From Candidatus Gastranaerophilales bacterium (GTDB lineage Bacteria > Cyanobacteriota > Vampirovibrionia > Gastranaerophilales > Gastranaerophilaceae), in assembly GCA_944325535.1 (NCBI GenBank), contig CALVAL010000002.1, forward strand, positions 1-58,671: a stretch of DNA of 58,671 nt. The letters are read 5' to 3'. A model generated the notes under the pieces. The model worked only from the letters and a program-made list of their open reading frames with translations, was not told the DNA's origin and made no database searches. Positions within the stretch are counted from its first letter, which is position 1, and each line of letters starts with the position of its first letter. Positions 45,104 through 54,742 of this stretch are shown here, piece after piece. A program made the translations under genes and the position numbers.

Positions 45104-46219
45104 ATGGATATGAAGGCTAATTTTTCTTACAATAATCATATAAATCCAAACTTCAAATCGTTAGTTTCTAAAACTAAAACGTTAAAAGATGTATTTTATA
45201 AAAATCAGTTTGCTCAAATGCAAAAAAAATCTATTAATCAAATTGTGGATATAACGCCTATTCAATTTGCTGGAACAAGTTGTAAAGGCTCTATTCCACT
45301 TCAAAATTTTTGGCATTTTTTTAAACTCAAAAATCCAAAACTAAAATCAAATTACTTTGGACTTTCTACTAATAAAGATGGTTATGCAGATAGCTTTTTA
45401 AAAGAAAAGTCAAATGTTCCACTTTCTACATCTTTTGTTCATAATTGTTCAGCTATGTATCTTTATAATGACAAGACAAAAACTCATGCACTATATCATG
45501 CTGCTCCTGATTGTAGTGCTGAACATTTAAACTCAATGATTCAAAGATTAATGCCGGAAGGAATTTCTAAAGCTGCAATCATTCCTGGGGATTTCTTTTT
45601 TTATAATGAACATTCTCATAATATGAATAATATGCTCAAATTAATTAAACAAAATAGTCCAAATGCAAAAGTAAATGTCTATCATGATTCGACCAGATTT
45701 CCTGAAGTTGTAGGATATAGAGGTGATGTATATGAAATTCCTAATAAAATAGTTATGAAAGAAATGAAAATAAATCCTCTTAGTGCTCATGATGAAGGAC
45801 AAGCAAGTTTTAAAATTCTTGATTTACAAGGGGCAAATACCTTGAATGAAATTTATAGTAAAGCTATTTCAGAAGATAATATAAATGCTTTGAAAAAAGA
45901 GTTTAAACAAAAAAAATATCCAGCGTTACTCTCTGAAATTTTTATAAATGAAATTAATGAAGTAGAAAAAATTCTAAAATATATTAATAAAATTGACTCT
46001 CTTGAAGATTTGGAATTTTATCAAGCAAATTATCCTCAAAAGACTTTTAAGCAGGTATTTAGAAAAAGAAAAGAAGAATTATTATTAAAAGAATTAGAGA
46101 AAGTAGATAGCTTAGAAGGACTTCAATATTTTTATAAAAAAGCTCGATTGGAATTTGTTAGGATGAGAAATTTATTTGCACAATTTAGTCAAAAAAAGAA
46201 AGAGTTTTATAATAAGTAG
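45104..46219 (+). CDS. Lineage-type orphan protein, possible Cys/His hydrolase
   Basis: About 371 aa. The N-terminus has the INPNFKSLVSK and ITPIQFAGTSC motifs seen in other proteins of this lineage. A middle domain (about 115-215) reads TSFVHNCSAMYLYNDKTKTH, ALYHAAPDCS, AAIIPGDFFF and later KVNVYHDSTRF. The Cys, the short strand YLYND and the His-Ala-Ala-Pro stretch loosely recall CheD-type deamidases, but I cannot claim homology. The C-terminal third is helical. I place the start at ATG 45104 (a second ATG at 45110 is possible); no clear ribosome-binding site is seen. Confidence 0.65.
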   Translation: MDMKANFSYNNHINPNFKSLVSKTKTLKDVFYKNQFAQMQKKSINQIVDITPIQFAGTSCKGSIPLQNFWHFFKLKNPKLKSNYFGLSTNKDGYADSFLKEKSNVPLSTSFVHNCSAMYLYNDKTKTHALYHAAPDCSAEHLNSMIQRLMPEGISKAAIIPGDFFFYNEHSHNMNNMLKLIKQNSPNAKVNVYHDSTRFPEVVGYRGDVYEIPNKIVMKEMKINPLSAHDEGQASFKILDLQGANTLNEIYSKAISEDNINALKKEFKQKKYPALLSEIFINEINEVEKILKYINKIDSLEDLEFYQANYPQKTFKQVFRKRKEELLLKELEKVDSLEGLQYFYKKARLEFVRMRNLFAQFSQKKKEFYNK

Positions 46220-46254
46220 CAAATTTATTTTTTATGGGGTTTAATATAATCACT

Positions 46255-46599
46255 ATGGATATAAGAAACATACAATCATCACCAAATTTTTATAATACAA
46301 AAACAAATAAACCAAAACGAGAATTTATTGATGTTATCGCTGATAATGTAAGAAATCCCAGAGATGTAAATGATTGCGTTGCCGTACCGCGTGGTATTTT
46401 TAAAGCATATATTTATTTAATGGCAGGAAGCGGGCTTATGACAATTGCTAATTTTTTACCTCAAAAATGGAAGGGAATAAAAACTTCATTAAATGTTCTA
46501 GGTGCGGGGCTTAATATTATTAGTGCAGTATATTTTGCAAAACCATTTGCCGTAAAAGGACTAGCACCTACAGTTAAAAAAGAAGATTTAAATAAATAA
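46255..46599 (+). CDS. Lineage-type orphan with two hydrophobic segments
   Basis: About 114 aa, start ATG at 46255 (MDIRNIQSSPNFYN), or an upstream ATG at 46234. The N-terminal SSPNF resembles the short motif of the neighbours. Two hydrophobic stretches (FKAYIYLMAGSGLMTIANFL and LNVLGAGLNIISAVYF) suggest a small membrane protein. No known domain. The stop is followed at once by a strong terminator. Confidence 0.6.
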   Translation: MDIRNIQSSPNFYNTKTNKPKREFIDVIADNVRNPRDVNDCVAVPRGIFKAYIYLMAGSGLMTIANFLPQKWKGIKTSLNVLGAGLNIISAVYFAKPFAVKGLAPTVKKEDLNK

Positions 46600-46603
46600 A
46601 AAA

Positions 46604-46631
46604 AGCTCCGAAATTTTCGGAGCTTTTTTTA
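46604..46631. terminator. Bidirectional intrinsic terminator
   Basis: AGCTCCG, AAATTTT loop, CGGAGCT and a run of seven T, with a run of A on the other side. It serves both the plus-strand gene ending at 46599 and the minus-strand gene ending at 46652. Confidence 0.9.
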
Positions 46632-46651
46632 AACCTCTGCTAATCAGAAAA

Positions 46652-46879
46652 CTATCTTAATTTTACAGTTACTGATTTAGCTTTTTGAGTATATTCTAAT
46701 TTATCTTCTCTTGATAACCAGCCTAAGCCCATTTCAGCAAAGTTCTCATTTAAGCTTAAGTCTTTTTTCATTTTGTTGATAGATACTTCACCTTTGTTTG
46801 AAAGGTAGTTGTAAATTTGACCAGCTGATTCGATAATTTGTTCTTGGATACCTTTTCTTTCTTCTTTAATCTTTGCCAT
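46652..46879 (-). CDS. Small winged-helix protein (DUF2582-like)
   Basis: A 75-aa protein with a winged-helix pattern: IQEQIIESAGQIYNYLSNKG, SINKMKKDLSLNENFAEMGL and GWLSREDKLEYTQ, then a short C-terminal strand. It resembles the DUF2582 family of small DNA-binding-like proteins. GGAG precedes the start. It diverges from the helicase gene at 47000. Confidence 0.75.
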   Translation of the reverse strand: MAKIKEERKGIQEQIIESAGQIYNYLSNKGEVSINKMKKDLSLNENFAEMGLGWLSREDKLEYTQKAKSVTVKLR

Positions 46880-46999
46880 TTTAAAAATCTCCTTCTTAAA
46901 TAGTGTAACCGTAATAACTTACCCAATCATTGTAGTAAAAATTTTTTTATTTTGCAAGAGGCTAAAACCCTGTTTATGATAAAATAGTACATAAGGAGT

Positions 47000-49900
47000 A
47001 TGTTATTAAATTTTATTAAAGTCGATTTTCGAACTAAAGTATTAGTCGATAAATACTTGGATTTGATCTCTAAATGTGTAAAACCTTCAGAAATACTTGT
47101 GCTTGTCCAAAATTCAACATTAAAAAAACAATTTGCTGACAAAATTTTAGAAAAAATTGATTCTATTGCGATTGAAAAATTAAACATTCACTCTTTTTTT
47201 TCGATAGTCTATAACACTCTTATCGAGAATTGGTGTTTTATTGAAAATATGATTCCTGGAGATAAAAATTTTATTCTTCCAAATCTTGTTGGGTTAGAAG
47301 TTTCACAGTTTTTACTTAAGGATATTTTAAAAAAAGTTGATGTAAAAGGATATAATTCTAAAAAATCTTTACTTCATCAAATTTTTAGAAGATATTCATT
47401 AATAGTTCAGAACCATTTAACAAATGATGATGTAAAAGAGCGTTCTAAAATTTTAAAAGAGGCTTTTGCAGATGATGCAGAATTAATTATAAAAAAACTT
47501 TTATCATCAACTCTTAAAACAAGAAGTTTGGATTATTTAAGGCAGATTCTTATTTTTAATCTTGTCTATACTCATACGGATTATTTTAAGAATATAAAAT
47601 ATCTTTTAGTTGATGATGCTGATGAAATGACTCCTGTTTGTTTTGATTTTATCTCTTACTTAAGACCTCAATTAAAAGATTGGGTAATTTGTTTTGATTC
47701 ACTAGGATCTAGCCGTTGTGGCTATTTGAGTGCAGATACTTCTATTGAATATAAATTATCAGAATTATTTAATGAAAAAGTGATTGATGATGTAAATGAA
47801 ATAGATAGTTTACGAAATTTAAGTAGTGATGAAAAAAATAAATTCAATCAAGGGGAGATAATTTTTTCCAATATTTTAGAGGATAAGCAAGAAAGATTAG
47901 AAAATTTTACATTAATCTCTCTTTCAAAACGTGCAGAAATACTTGATTATACGATTGAAAAGATACAAAATTTATTCAAAAAAAATATTAATCCCAAAGA
48001 TATTGCAATAATTACTCCACTACAGGATGACATGTTAAAGTTTACCCTAGAAGAAAATTTAAAAAAATCATGTAATCTTTTATTTCTTTCGGGTAGTGAA
48101 AAGTTAATAGATAATCCGCTTGTAAGAGCTAGTTTGAATATTCTAAAATTAATGCATAATATTCAAATTTCAAATTTTGATTTGCGTGTTATTTTATCTG
48201 ATTATGTGGGAATTCCTTTAAAATATTGTAATAAAATTTTAGCAGGTTATGAAAAATCAAAAATTTTACCCGAAATAGAATTAGAATTTTATAATGAAAA
48301 ATATCAAAATTTTTATAAATCATTTGAAGAAATTAAGAATGAAAATCTAAAATTATCTCAGACGGTATATGAGATGTTCTATCGTGTAGTTGACTTTGTA
48401 GATGAGACAAAGATTAATAAATTTAACTTTTTTATAAAACAACTAAAAGATTTTGAAAAAGTGCTTGGGGAAAATCTTGTAATTGAAAGAGCTGATGAAA
48501 TTATTAATCAGATAGAAAATTCTATTATTGCAGAAAATCCAAGCTCTACTTTAGAAATTCATGATAATGATTTAATAATTGCTACACCTCAAAAAATTAT
48601 TGATAATAAGATTCAAACAAAATATCAGTTTTGGCTTGATGTTTCTCATTCTGATTGGGTAAAAACTGATACAGGCCCTCTTTACAATGCTTGGGTGTTT
48701 CAGGCTGACTGGTCTAAGGATGAATATACTATTGAGGATGATATCTTTTTATCCAAACAAAAAATTGCTAGAATTTTAAGAAAGCTTTTATTACTTGCTT
48801 CTGATCATATTTGGGCTTGTTCTAGTCTTTTTGATCCTACAGGTGTTGAAAATTTAGGCGGAATTGAATCATATCTAAAAGGTGGTGAAGATAAGCTTGA
48901 TGGTGAGCAAAATAAAACTTTTAAAATTATACCAAGAGCTGATCAAAAGCCTGTTCTTGACTATAAAAAAGGCTCAATGGCAATTTCAGCTGTTCCAGGA
49001 GCAGGAAAAACGACTATTTTATTAGCTTTAATTATAAAACTAATAGAAAGGGGAGTTATTCCTACTAACATTTTTGTTTTGACTTATATGGATTCTGCTG
49101 CAAGGAATTTTAGAGAACGTATAAAAAATATGTGTCCGAATTCTACATTGCTTCCTAATATTAGTACAATTCACGGATTAGCTTTAAAAATTTTGAAAGA
49201 AAATTCTAATTTTGAAAGATTAAATTTACCATCTGATTTTGATATTTGCGATGATACTCAAAGAATTAGAATTATAAAAAGTATTAGCGGTAAAAGTACA
49301 AAAACTGAAGTCGAAGAATTTGATAGAGCAATCTCTGTTTTAAAACTTCAAGAAGGCGATATTGAAAAAACTTCTTCTGATAAAAAGATCGAAAAATTTA
49401 AATCTTTTTATAAGGAATATCAAGCACAATTAAAAGAAGCAAATTTGATTGATTATGATGATATTTTAATAATGTCAGTAAAATTATTAGAAAATAATTC
49501 TGATATTTTAGAATACTATCAAAAAATTTGTGAATATATAATTGAAGATGAAGCGCAAGACTCATCAGGGGTGCAGCAAAGATTAATCGGGCTTTTGAGC
49601 GGTAAACATAAAAATTTAATCCGATGTGGTGATATTAATCAAGCGATTACAACAACTTTTTCTAATGCTGATGTTGAAGGCTTTAGAAATTTTATCCAGA
49701 CTGCTGATACAACAGTAGAAATGAATCATTCTCAAAGATGTACTCAAGCGGTTATGGATTTAGCGAACAAACTCGTTGATTTTGGAAACACAATTTTACC
49801 GAAAGCTTTTTTTACAAGCTATATGAATGGAGTAGATGGAAAAAATCCGATTAGTGAAAATGCAATTTTCTCAAATGTTTTTGAAAATACTTTTGCAGAA

Positions 49901-50857
49901 AAGAATTTTATTTTAAAAGAAATAAAAAATATACTTACCCAAAATAAAAATGCTACAATCGGAATTTTATTAAGGAATAATTATCAAGTAAATTCTTGGG
50001 CAGAATTTATTAATAATGCTGGATTAAAAAGTATTACAAGAAGTGAATCTTTAGGACAAAAAGGAGTATTTAATACAATATTTTCAATCCTTAAATTTAT
50101 CCAAAATCCGTTTGATAATGAAATAGTTGTATCGACTTATGAAACTCTTGCTGATTTAGGTTTTTATAAACCTAGATTACAATTAGAAATTAGAGCATCA
50201 GAAATTCCTTTTATTGAAAAAAATGGAGATGATATTGAATCAAATGATTTAGCGCAATTCCTTTGGGATATGCAATATTGGCTTAATTCTTCAACTTTAC
50301 CACTGGAAGAATTGGTAATAAGAATAGGACTTTTTTATTATACAAGTGATATTGAAAAATCTAATGTATATTTAATTGCAACTTTAGTAAAAAGATTAAA
50401 TTCTACAGGCAAATTTGATTTAACATTGCAAAGATTAGAAGAACTCGCTAAAAAACCTACATTAAGCGGTTTTAAATTCTTTTCTGAGGAGGAAGATAAA
50501 GATGCTATGAAGGGTAAAGTCCAAATAATGACATTGCATAAATCAAAAGGTGATGAATTTGATTATGTATTCCTTCCTGAAATGGCAGAAAAAAATCTTT
50601 CAATAGATGTTAATCAAGCTAAACTTAAAGCTTCATCATTATTTATGGAGGAGGTAAAATCATTCAATCCAACATATAAAAGAAAATCTGAAATGGAATT
50701 AAAAGAATTTAATTCAGAAGAGAGTCTTAGATTGTTATATGTAGCGATTACTCGTGCACAAAGAAAACTCTATATAACAACATCAGCTAAAGCTAAAGGC
50801 TGGGGAAATAAAGAAACCGAACAAGAAGCGAGTATAATTTTTAATAATATACTGTAG
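47000..50857 (+). CDS. Large UvrD/Rep-like SF1 helicase with a degenerate second helicase half
   Basis: A 1285-aa protein. The C-terminal half is an intact SF1A helicase: Walker A VPGAGKTTILLAL at about 665, IFVLTYMDSAARNFRERI (motif Ia), LPNISTIHGLALKIL, IIEDEAQDSSGVQQRL (motif II) near 850, MNHSQRCTQA, GKVQIMTLHKSKGDEFDYVF and EESLRLLYVAITRAQRKLYI (motif VI). The N-terminal half (about 1-650) resembles another helicase without Walker A: VLVQNSTLKKQF, YLLVDDADEMTPVCF near 201-215 in place of DExQ, and DIAIITPLQDDMLKF. The layout recalls AddB-like partners, but no nuclease motif is seen. AAGGAG ends one base before the ATG, which is unusually close. Confidence 0.85.
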   Translation: MLLNFIKVDFRTKVLVDKYLDLISKCVKPSEILVLVQNSTLKKQFADKILEKIDSIAIEKLNIHSFFSIVYNTLIENWCFIENMIPGDKNFILPNLVGLEVSQFLLKDILKKVDVKGYNSKKSLLHQIFRRYSLIVQNHLTNDDVKERSKILKEAFADDAELIIKKLLSSTLKTRSLDYLRQILIFNLVYTHTDYFKNIKYLLVDDADEMTPVCFDFISYLRPQLKDWVICFDSLGSSRCGYLSADTSIEYKLSELFNEKVIDDVNEIDSLRNLSSDEKNKFNQGEIIFSNILEDKQERLENFTLISLSKRAEILDYTIEKIQNLFKKNINPKDIAIITPLQDDMLKFTLEENLKKSCNLLFLSGSEKLIDNPLVRASLNILKLMHNIQISNFDLRVILSDYVGIPLKYCNKILAGYEKSKILPEIELEFYNEKYQNFYKSFEEIKNENLKLSQTVYEMFYRVVDFVDETKINKFNFFIKQLKDFEKVLGENLVIERADEIINQIENSIIAENPSSTLEIHDNDLIIATPQKIIDNKIQTKYQFWLDVSHSDWVKTDTGPLYNAWVFQADWSKDEYTIEDDIFLSKQKIARILRKLLLLASDHIWACSSLFDPTGVENLGGIESYLKGGEDKLDGEQNKTFKIIPRADQKPVLDYKKGSMAISAVPGAGKTTILLALIIKLIERGVIPTNIFVLTYMDSAARNFRERIKNMCPNSTLLPNISTIHGLALKILKENSNFERLNLPSDFDICDDTQRIRIIKSISGKSTKTEVEEFDRAISVLKLQEGDIEKTSSDKKIEKFKSFYKEYQAQLKEANLIDYDDILIMSVKLLENNSDILEYYQKICEYIIEDEAQDSSGVQQRLIGLLSGKHKNLIRCGDINQAITTTFSNADVEGFRNFIQTADTTVEMNHSQRCTQAVMDLANKLVDFGNTILPKAFFTSYMNGVDGKNPISENAIFSNVFENTFAEKNFILKEIKNILTQNKNATIGILLRNNYQVNSWAEFINNAGLKSITRSESLGQKGVFNTIFSILKFIQNPFDNEIVVSTYETLADLGFYKPRLQLEIRASEIPFIEKNGDDIESNDLAQFLWDMQYWLNSSTLPLEELVIRIGLFYYTSDIEKSNVYLIATLVKRLNSTGKFDLTLQRLEELAKKPTLSGFKFFSEEEDKDAMKGKVQIMTLHKSKGDEFDYVFLPEMAEKNLSIDVNQAKLKASSLFMEEVKSFNPTYKRKSEMELKEFNSEESLRLLYVAITRAQRKLYITTSAKAKGWGNKETEQEASIIFNNIL

Positions 50858-50860
50858 TAA

Positions 50861-52234
50861 TTAAGTTCGAGCTTTTCTAAGTTCTTGTTGTTTTTTGAAA
50901 ATAAATCTTTTGATTGTAGAGTAATATCCTACTGCAAGAACAAGAGCAGCTGTTACCCAAGCAATCGGACCGGCATAAAATACTCCAAAGTATCTGATTC
51001 TTGTTGCAAGATAAATCGCTGCAAAAGCTCTTACTAAGAGTTCTCCAATAGAAGCTAATAATGGGATTGTAGCCCTTCCTAGACCTTGTAGTGCATTTCT
51101 ATAAATAAAAATTTGTGCTAGGAAGAAATAAAATAATGAGCTTATAAATAAATAATCATGAGCTAATTTTACTATTGAATTGTTTCCATCTCCGATAAAA
51201 ATGCGAACTAAATTTCCGCCATAAAAATGCATAATAAATGCCATAAAAAGACTAAGTCCGACGTTTATGAGAGATGCTCTTTTTACTCCATATCTAATTC
51301 TTGAAAAATTATTAGCGCCAAAGTTTTGTGCAACAAATGTTGCAAGGGCAACTCCAAAAGAAATCATTGGTAGTGTTGCAATTTGTTCTATTCTAAGAGC
51401 TGCGGTAAATGATGCTATAATGTCAGCACCAAAAGAGTTGCATACGCTTTGGATTATCAAAATACTTAGTCCAAGGATTGCAAATTGCATTGACATTGGA
51501 AGTCCTACTTTTAAATGTTCAAGTGCAAATTTGTAATCTTCTTTCCAGTTAAATTTCCAATCTGATTTTTTTAGATGTAGTATTGGAAATTGTTTTTTTA
51601 CATATAAAAGGCATAGTATTACTGATATCCCCTGAGAAAGAACTACGGCAATTGCTGAGCCTGAGACTCCCCAATGGAATTTTAGAATAAATAATAATGC
51701 TAAAAATATATTCAAAACAGATGCAATAATAAGACAATATAGGGGAGTCATGCTGTCTCCTAATGCTCTAATTACGCTAGCAAGCATATTGTAAAAGGTT
51801 ACAATCATAAGTCCATATACAATAATTTGGATATAGTAAAAAGCATCTTTGAAAATTTCAGCTGGAACATTCATCCAAATTAAAATGTATTTCATTAGTA
51901 TCGTGCAAACGATTGTAAATAGTGCTGTAAAAATAAATCCTAAGATGCAAGACATTGTGACTGATCTTCTTACACCGTTATAGTCTTTAGCTCCAAATCT
52001 TTGTCCTGTAATTACTGAAAATCCGTTTGTAAGACCGACTAAAATAAACATTATAAGAAAAAACAGTGGAGATACTGCTCCTACTGCCGCTAGTGCATTT
52101 ATACCTAAAGTTCTTCCAACAATAATGATATCTGCAATGTTATAAAATTGTTGAAAAATATTCCCTATAAGTAAAGGAATCGAAAAAAGCAACATTAATT
52201 TTACAGGTGCTCCCTTTGTCAAATCATTAATCAT
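50861..52234 (-). CDS. MATE-family efflux transporter
   Basis: A 457-aa exporter of 12 helices. The N-terminus LFSIPLLIGNIFQQFYNIAD is the MATE signature, and the second half repeats it (GLPMSMQFAILGLSILIIQS). It should exchange Na+ or H+ for drugs or metabolites. Convergent with the helicase gene, with three bases between the stops. Confidence 0.95.
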   Translation of the reverse strand: MINDLTKGAPVKLMLLFSIPLLIGNIFQQFYNIADIIIVGRTLGINALAAVGAVSPLFFLIMFILVGLTNGFSVITGQRFGAKDYNGVRRSVTMSCILGFIFTALFTIVCTILMKYILIWMNVPAEIFKDAFYYIQIIVYGLMIVTFYNMLASVIRALGDSMTPLYCLIIASVLNIFLALLFILKFHWGVSGSAIAVVLSQGISVILCLLYVKKQFPILHLKKSDWKFNWKEDYKFALEHLKVGLPMSMQFAILGLSILIIQSVCNSFGADIIASFTAALRIEQIATLPMISFGVALATFVAQNFGANNFSRIRYGVKRASLINVGLSLFMAFIMHFYGGNLVRIFIGDGNNSIVKLAHDYLFISSLFYFFLAQIFIYRNALQGLGRATIPLLASIGELLVRAFAAIYLATRIRYFGVFYAGPIAWVTAALVLAVGYYSTIKRFIFKKQQELRKART

Positions 52235-52306
52235 TTCGTCTAGCCTTTTTTGTTATTATCAATAAATTTCTTTTAATCTATAATATCAAAAAAAGGAGAG
52301 TAAGTT

Positions 52307-52765
52307 ATGAAAAATATAAAATTAAAAGGTATTGATGAGAATGGTAATGAAAAAGAATTCTCATTAAATGATTTTAAAGGTGAGAAAATTGTATTATACT
52401 TCTATCCTAAAGATAACACATCAGGTTGCACTCAGGAGGCTTGTAATTTTAGGGATAATTTAAATAGAATTCTGAAATATGCAAAAATTATAGGTGTAAG
52501 TCCTGATAGTATAAAAAGCCATTTGAGTTTTAAATCAAAACAAGATTTAAATTTCCCTTTGCTTTCTGATGATGAGCATAAACTAGCTGAGGCATTTGAG
52601 GTTTGGAAAGAAAAATCAATGTATGGTAAAAAATACATGGGAATTGAGCGTTCCACTTTTATTATTTCTCCAGATGGTGAAATCGAGAAAGAATGGAGAA
52701 AGGTTAAAGTGAATGGACATGTTGACGAAGTCATTGATTATTTGACAGGTCTTTCTTCCAAATAA
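52307..52765 (+). CDS. bcp: Peroxiredoxin of the BCP/PrxQ type
   Basis: A 152-aa thiol peroxidase. YPKDNTSGCTQEACNFRD holds the peroxidatic C41 (P-x3-T-x2-C) and the resolving C46, the two-Cys BCP arrangement. FPLLSDDEHKLAEAF and the late GIERSTFIISPDG are family blocks. GGAGAG lies before the ATG. The last 35 bases overlap the convergent pnuC gene. Confidence 0.95.
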   Translation: MKNIKLKGIDENGNEKEFSLNDFKGEKIVLYFYPKDNTSGCTQEACNFRDNLNRILKYAKIIGVSPDSIKSHLSFKSKQDLNFPLLSDDEHKLAEAFEVWKEKSMYGKKYMGIERSTFIISPDGEIEKEWRKVKVNGHVDEVIDYLTGLSSK

Positions 52766-53408
52766 AATAAAAATAAATTGCGAGAATAAAGTATACGCTC
52801 CACATAATTACTGTGGAGTATACTTTTTCTCCACTCAAAGCAATATTTATCCACATAATGGCACTTAGTCCATTTACAACCATCCAAAAAATCCATTGTT
52901 CAATACATCTTTTGACTGTAAGATACATTCCGCTAAGTGATAAAATTGTTGTAATAGAGTCGATATAAGGATGTTTATCATCAAAAATAACTAGTATAAT
53001 TGATGTAATAATAATTGCAAGTAAGGAAGTTATTCCTATTTTTATGAACGTTTTTCTATCAAGAGATGTTTTTATGATTTCGTATTTATTTGTTTTTAGG
53101 TGTTTTTTCCATCTAAAAAACCCTAAAATTTGCATAGGGACATAGTATGCTGCATATAAAAGCAGATTTCCCCATAGTGAATTATTGAAAGCCAAATATA
53201 TATAAAAAGAAGAGCCTGAAAGACCGAATAAATAACAGATAGGATTTCCTTTTCCAGCAAGAATTGTATATGTAATTCCAAAAAATGCAGATAAAATAGC
53301 TGCTAAGCTATCATTGAATATGAAGTAATTGAGAATTAAAAGAAAATATATAAATAAAAGCATTATAAACTCGCTGTATTTGAAAAGTTTTAGTTTAATA
53401 ATTCTCAT
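52731..53408 (-). CDS. pnuC: PnuC-like nicotinamide nucleoside transporter
   Basis: A 225-aa membrane protein with about seven helices. SLWGNLLLYAAYYVPMQILG and FRWKKHL match the PnuC signature, and IEQWIFWMVVNGLSAIMW is the conserved W-x-x-W..N region near the C-terminus. It would facilitate uptake of nicotinamide riboside or a related vitamin. Stop overlaps bcp tail to tail by 35 bases. Confidence 0.9.
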   Translation of the reverse strand: MRIIKLKLFKYSEFIMLLFIYFLLILNYFIFNDSLAAILSAFFGITYTILAGKGNPICYLFGLSGSSFYIYLAFNNSLWGNLLLYAAYYVPMQILGFFRWKKHLKTNKYEIIKTSLDRKTFIKIGITSLLAIIITSIILVIFDDKHPYIDSITTILSLSGMYLTVKRCIEQWIFWMVVNGLSAIMWINIALSGEKVYSTVIMWSVYFILAIYFYFIWKKDLSNNQ

Positions 53409-53432
53409 ATTTATGTTATCTAATAAAAATAG

Positions 53433-54461
53433 ATGAAAGTAAATTCAAATAGGGATATCTCATTCAAAGGATTTTATAATAATAAAGCTTTAAAAAAGAG
53501 CTTAGAATTTGCAGCGGATTATGGTGCTATGTTTGCAGCTACGACTACGCTTGCGTTATCAACATTTGCAAGACCTGCAGCTATTATGTTAGCGCCTCAT
53601 ACGGATAAAGAGAATAAGAAATTTGCTTGTGCAAAGTCTTTAGCAAGCAGTATCGCTCAATTTATTTTAACTTTTTTAGTAGCAACACCAATAGGGAATG
53701 CTATTAAAAATATTGATAGAGAACCTCAAAAATATTTAAAAAATGAAACTATTAAAAATTTGCAAAAAACTAGTAAAACTCTAGTAGAATCTAAAAATTA
53801 TGAATTTGCAACTCAATTATTTAAATTGGGCTCCGGTCTAATTGTTTCAATTCCAAAGGCGATTTTAACAGCAGCTTGTATGCCATTTATATTGCAAAAA
53901 ATATTTCATAAGCCCAAACCACACCATGAGGATTTGGATAATAATAACGAGTTGAGCTTCAAAGGTAAAGGTGTAGAAAAAATTTCAAAAGGTATTGGAA
54001 AAGTTCTTGATAAAAAATGGTTGCAAAATTTCAGTGAAAAATACAAAGACAGTAATTTTGTAATGCATATTATTGCATTGACAGATGCGCTTACAACAGG
54101 AACTTTTATTCACGAAGTTTATGAAAGCGATAATATTGAGGAGCGACGCAAGAAAGCGGTTATGTATAATGCAGGGATTTCTACGGCTTTGAGTATAGGT
54201 ACTGGATACTTGTTTGATAAAATAATGGATAAGCCGACACAGAAATTTGTAGAGAATTTTAAAAAGGCAAATAAAGGTCAGCCTAATTTGGAGAAACAAC
54301 TATTAGGTATAAAAGTTGCAAAGCCTATTTTAATTGTAGGAAGTGTTTATTATATGATAATCCCTTTTATTTCTACTATTTTAGCTGATATTGCCGATCA
54401 TGACCCAAGGTTTGATTTACCACATAAAAAGCCAAAGAACAAAAAAGATATGAAGGCTTGA
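53433..54461 (+). CDS. Lineage-type orphan protein with ISFKG motifs and hydrophobic segments
   Basis: A 342-aa protein with DISFKGFYNN near the N-terminus and a second copy of the motif, NELSFKGKG, in the middle (about residue 172). Several hydrophobic stretches (YGAMFAATTTLALSTFARPA, SSIAQFILTFLVATPIG, KAILTAACMPFILQ, KPILIVGSVYYMIIPF) suggest an integral membrane protein. The C-terminus is Lys-rich. I recognise no family outside the lineage. There is no good ribosome-binding site. Confidence 0.75.
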   Translation: MKVNSNRDISFKGFYNNKALKKSLEFAADYGAMFAATTTLALSTFARPAAIMLAPHTDKENKKFACAKSLASSIAQFILTFLVATPIGNAIKNIDREPQKYLKNETIKNLQKTSKTLVESKNYEFATQLFKLGSGLIVSIPKAILTAACMPFILQKIFHKPKPHHEDLDNNNELSFKGKGVEKISKGIGKVLDKKWLQNFSEKYKDSNFVMHIIALTDALTTGTFIHEVYESDNIEERRKKAVMYNAGISTALSIGTGYLFDKIMDKPTQKFVENFKKANKGQPNLEKQLLGIKVAKPILIVGSVYYMIIPFISTILADIADHDPRFDLPHKKPKNKKDMKA

Positions 54462-54590
54462 TTGAGTTTGCAGAAAAATTTAACATTTTTCTTACTAACA
54501 TCTATGGTTGGATTTGAAAATCTCAAAAATTTGTCAATTTTTTTTTGTTTTCTGTATTCTCGATTTGTAAACAAAAATTAACATCTTGAC

Positions 54591-54620
54591 TTGACACTAG
54601 CTTACTGACCATGGTAAAAA
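54591..54620 (+). promoter_or_regulatory. Candidate promoter for rplU-rpmA
   Basis: TTGACA (54591-54596), an 18-base spacer and TAAAAA (54615-54620), about 120 bases before rplU. The resulting leader contains a short palindrome (TTAGCGCTAA) before the ribosome-binding site. No known leader motif is recognised. Confidence 0.45.
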
Positions 54621-54742
54621 TAGTAATATAAATAGTGTATAGATAGGTAAATCGTATCAAAATGGGCTAAAATTAAGCAAGATAGGCGTTAGCGCTAATT
54701 GGTTATATGCCCTACGATTCCTCAAAAAGAAAGGAAAATACA

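Noticed and set aside
54707-54742. N-terminal extension of L21 or a leader peptide from the ATG at 54707
   Set aside because: L21 proteins start at MYAIVETGGKQY, and a good ribosome-binding site lies before 54743. The extra codons are in frame by chance.
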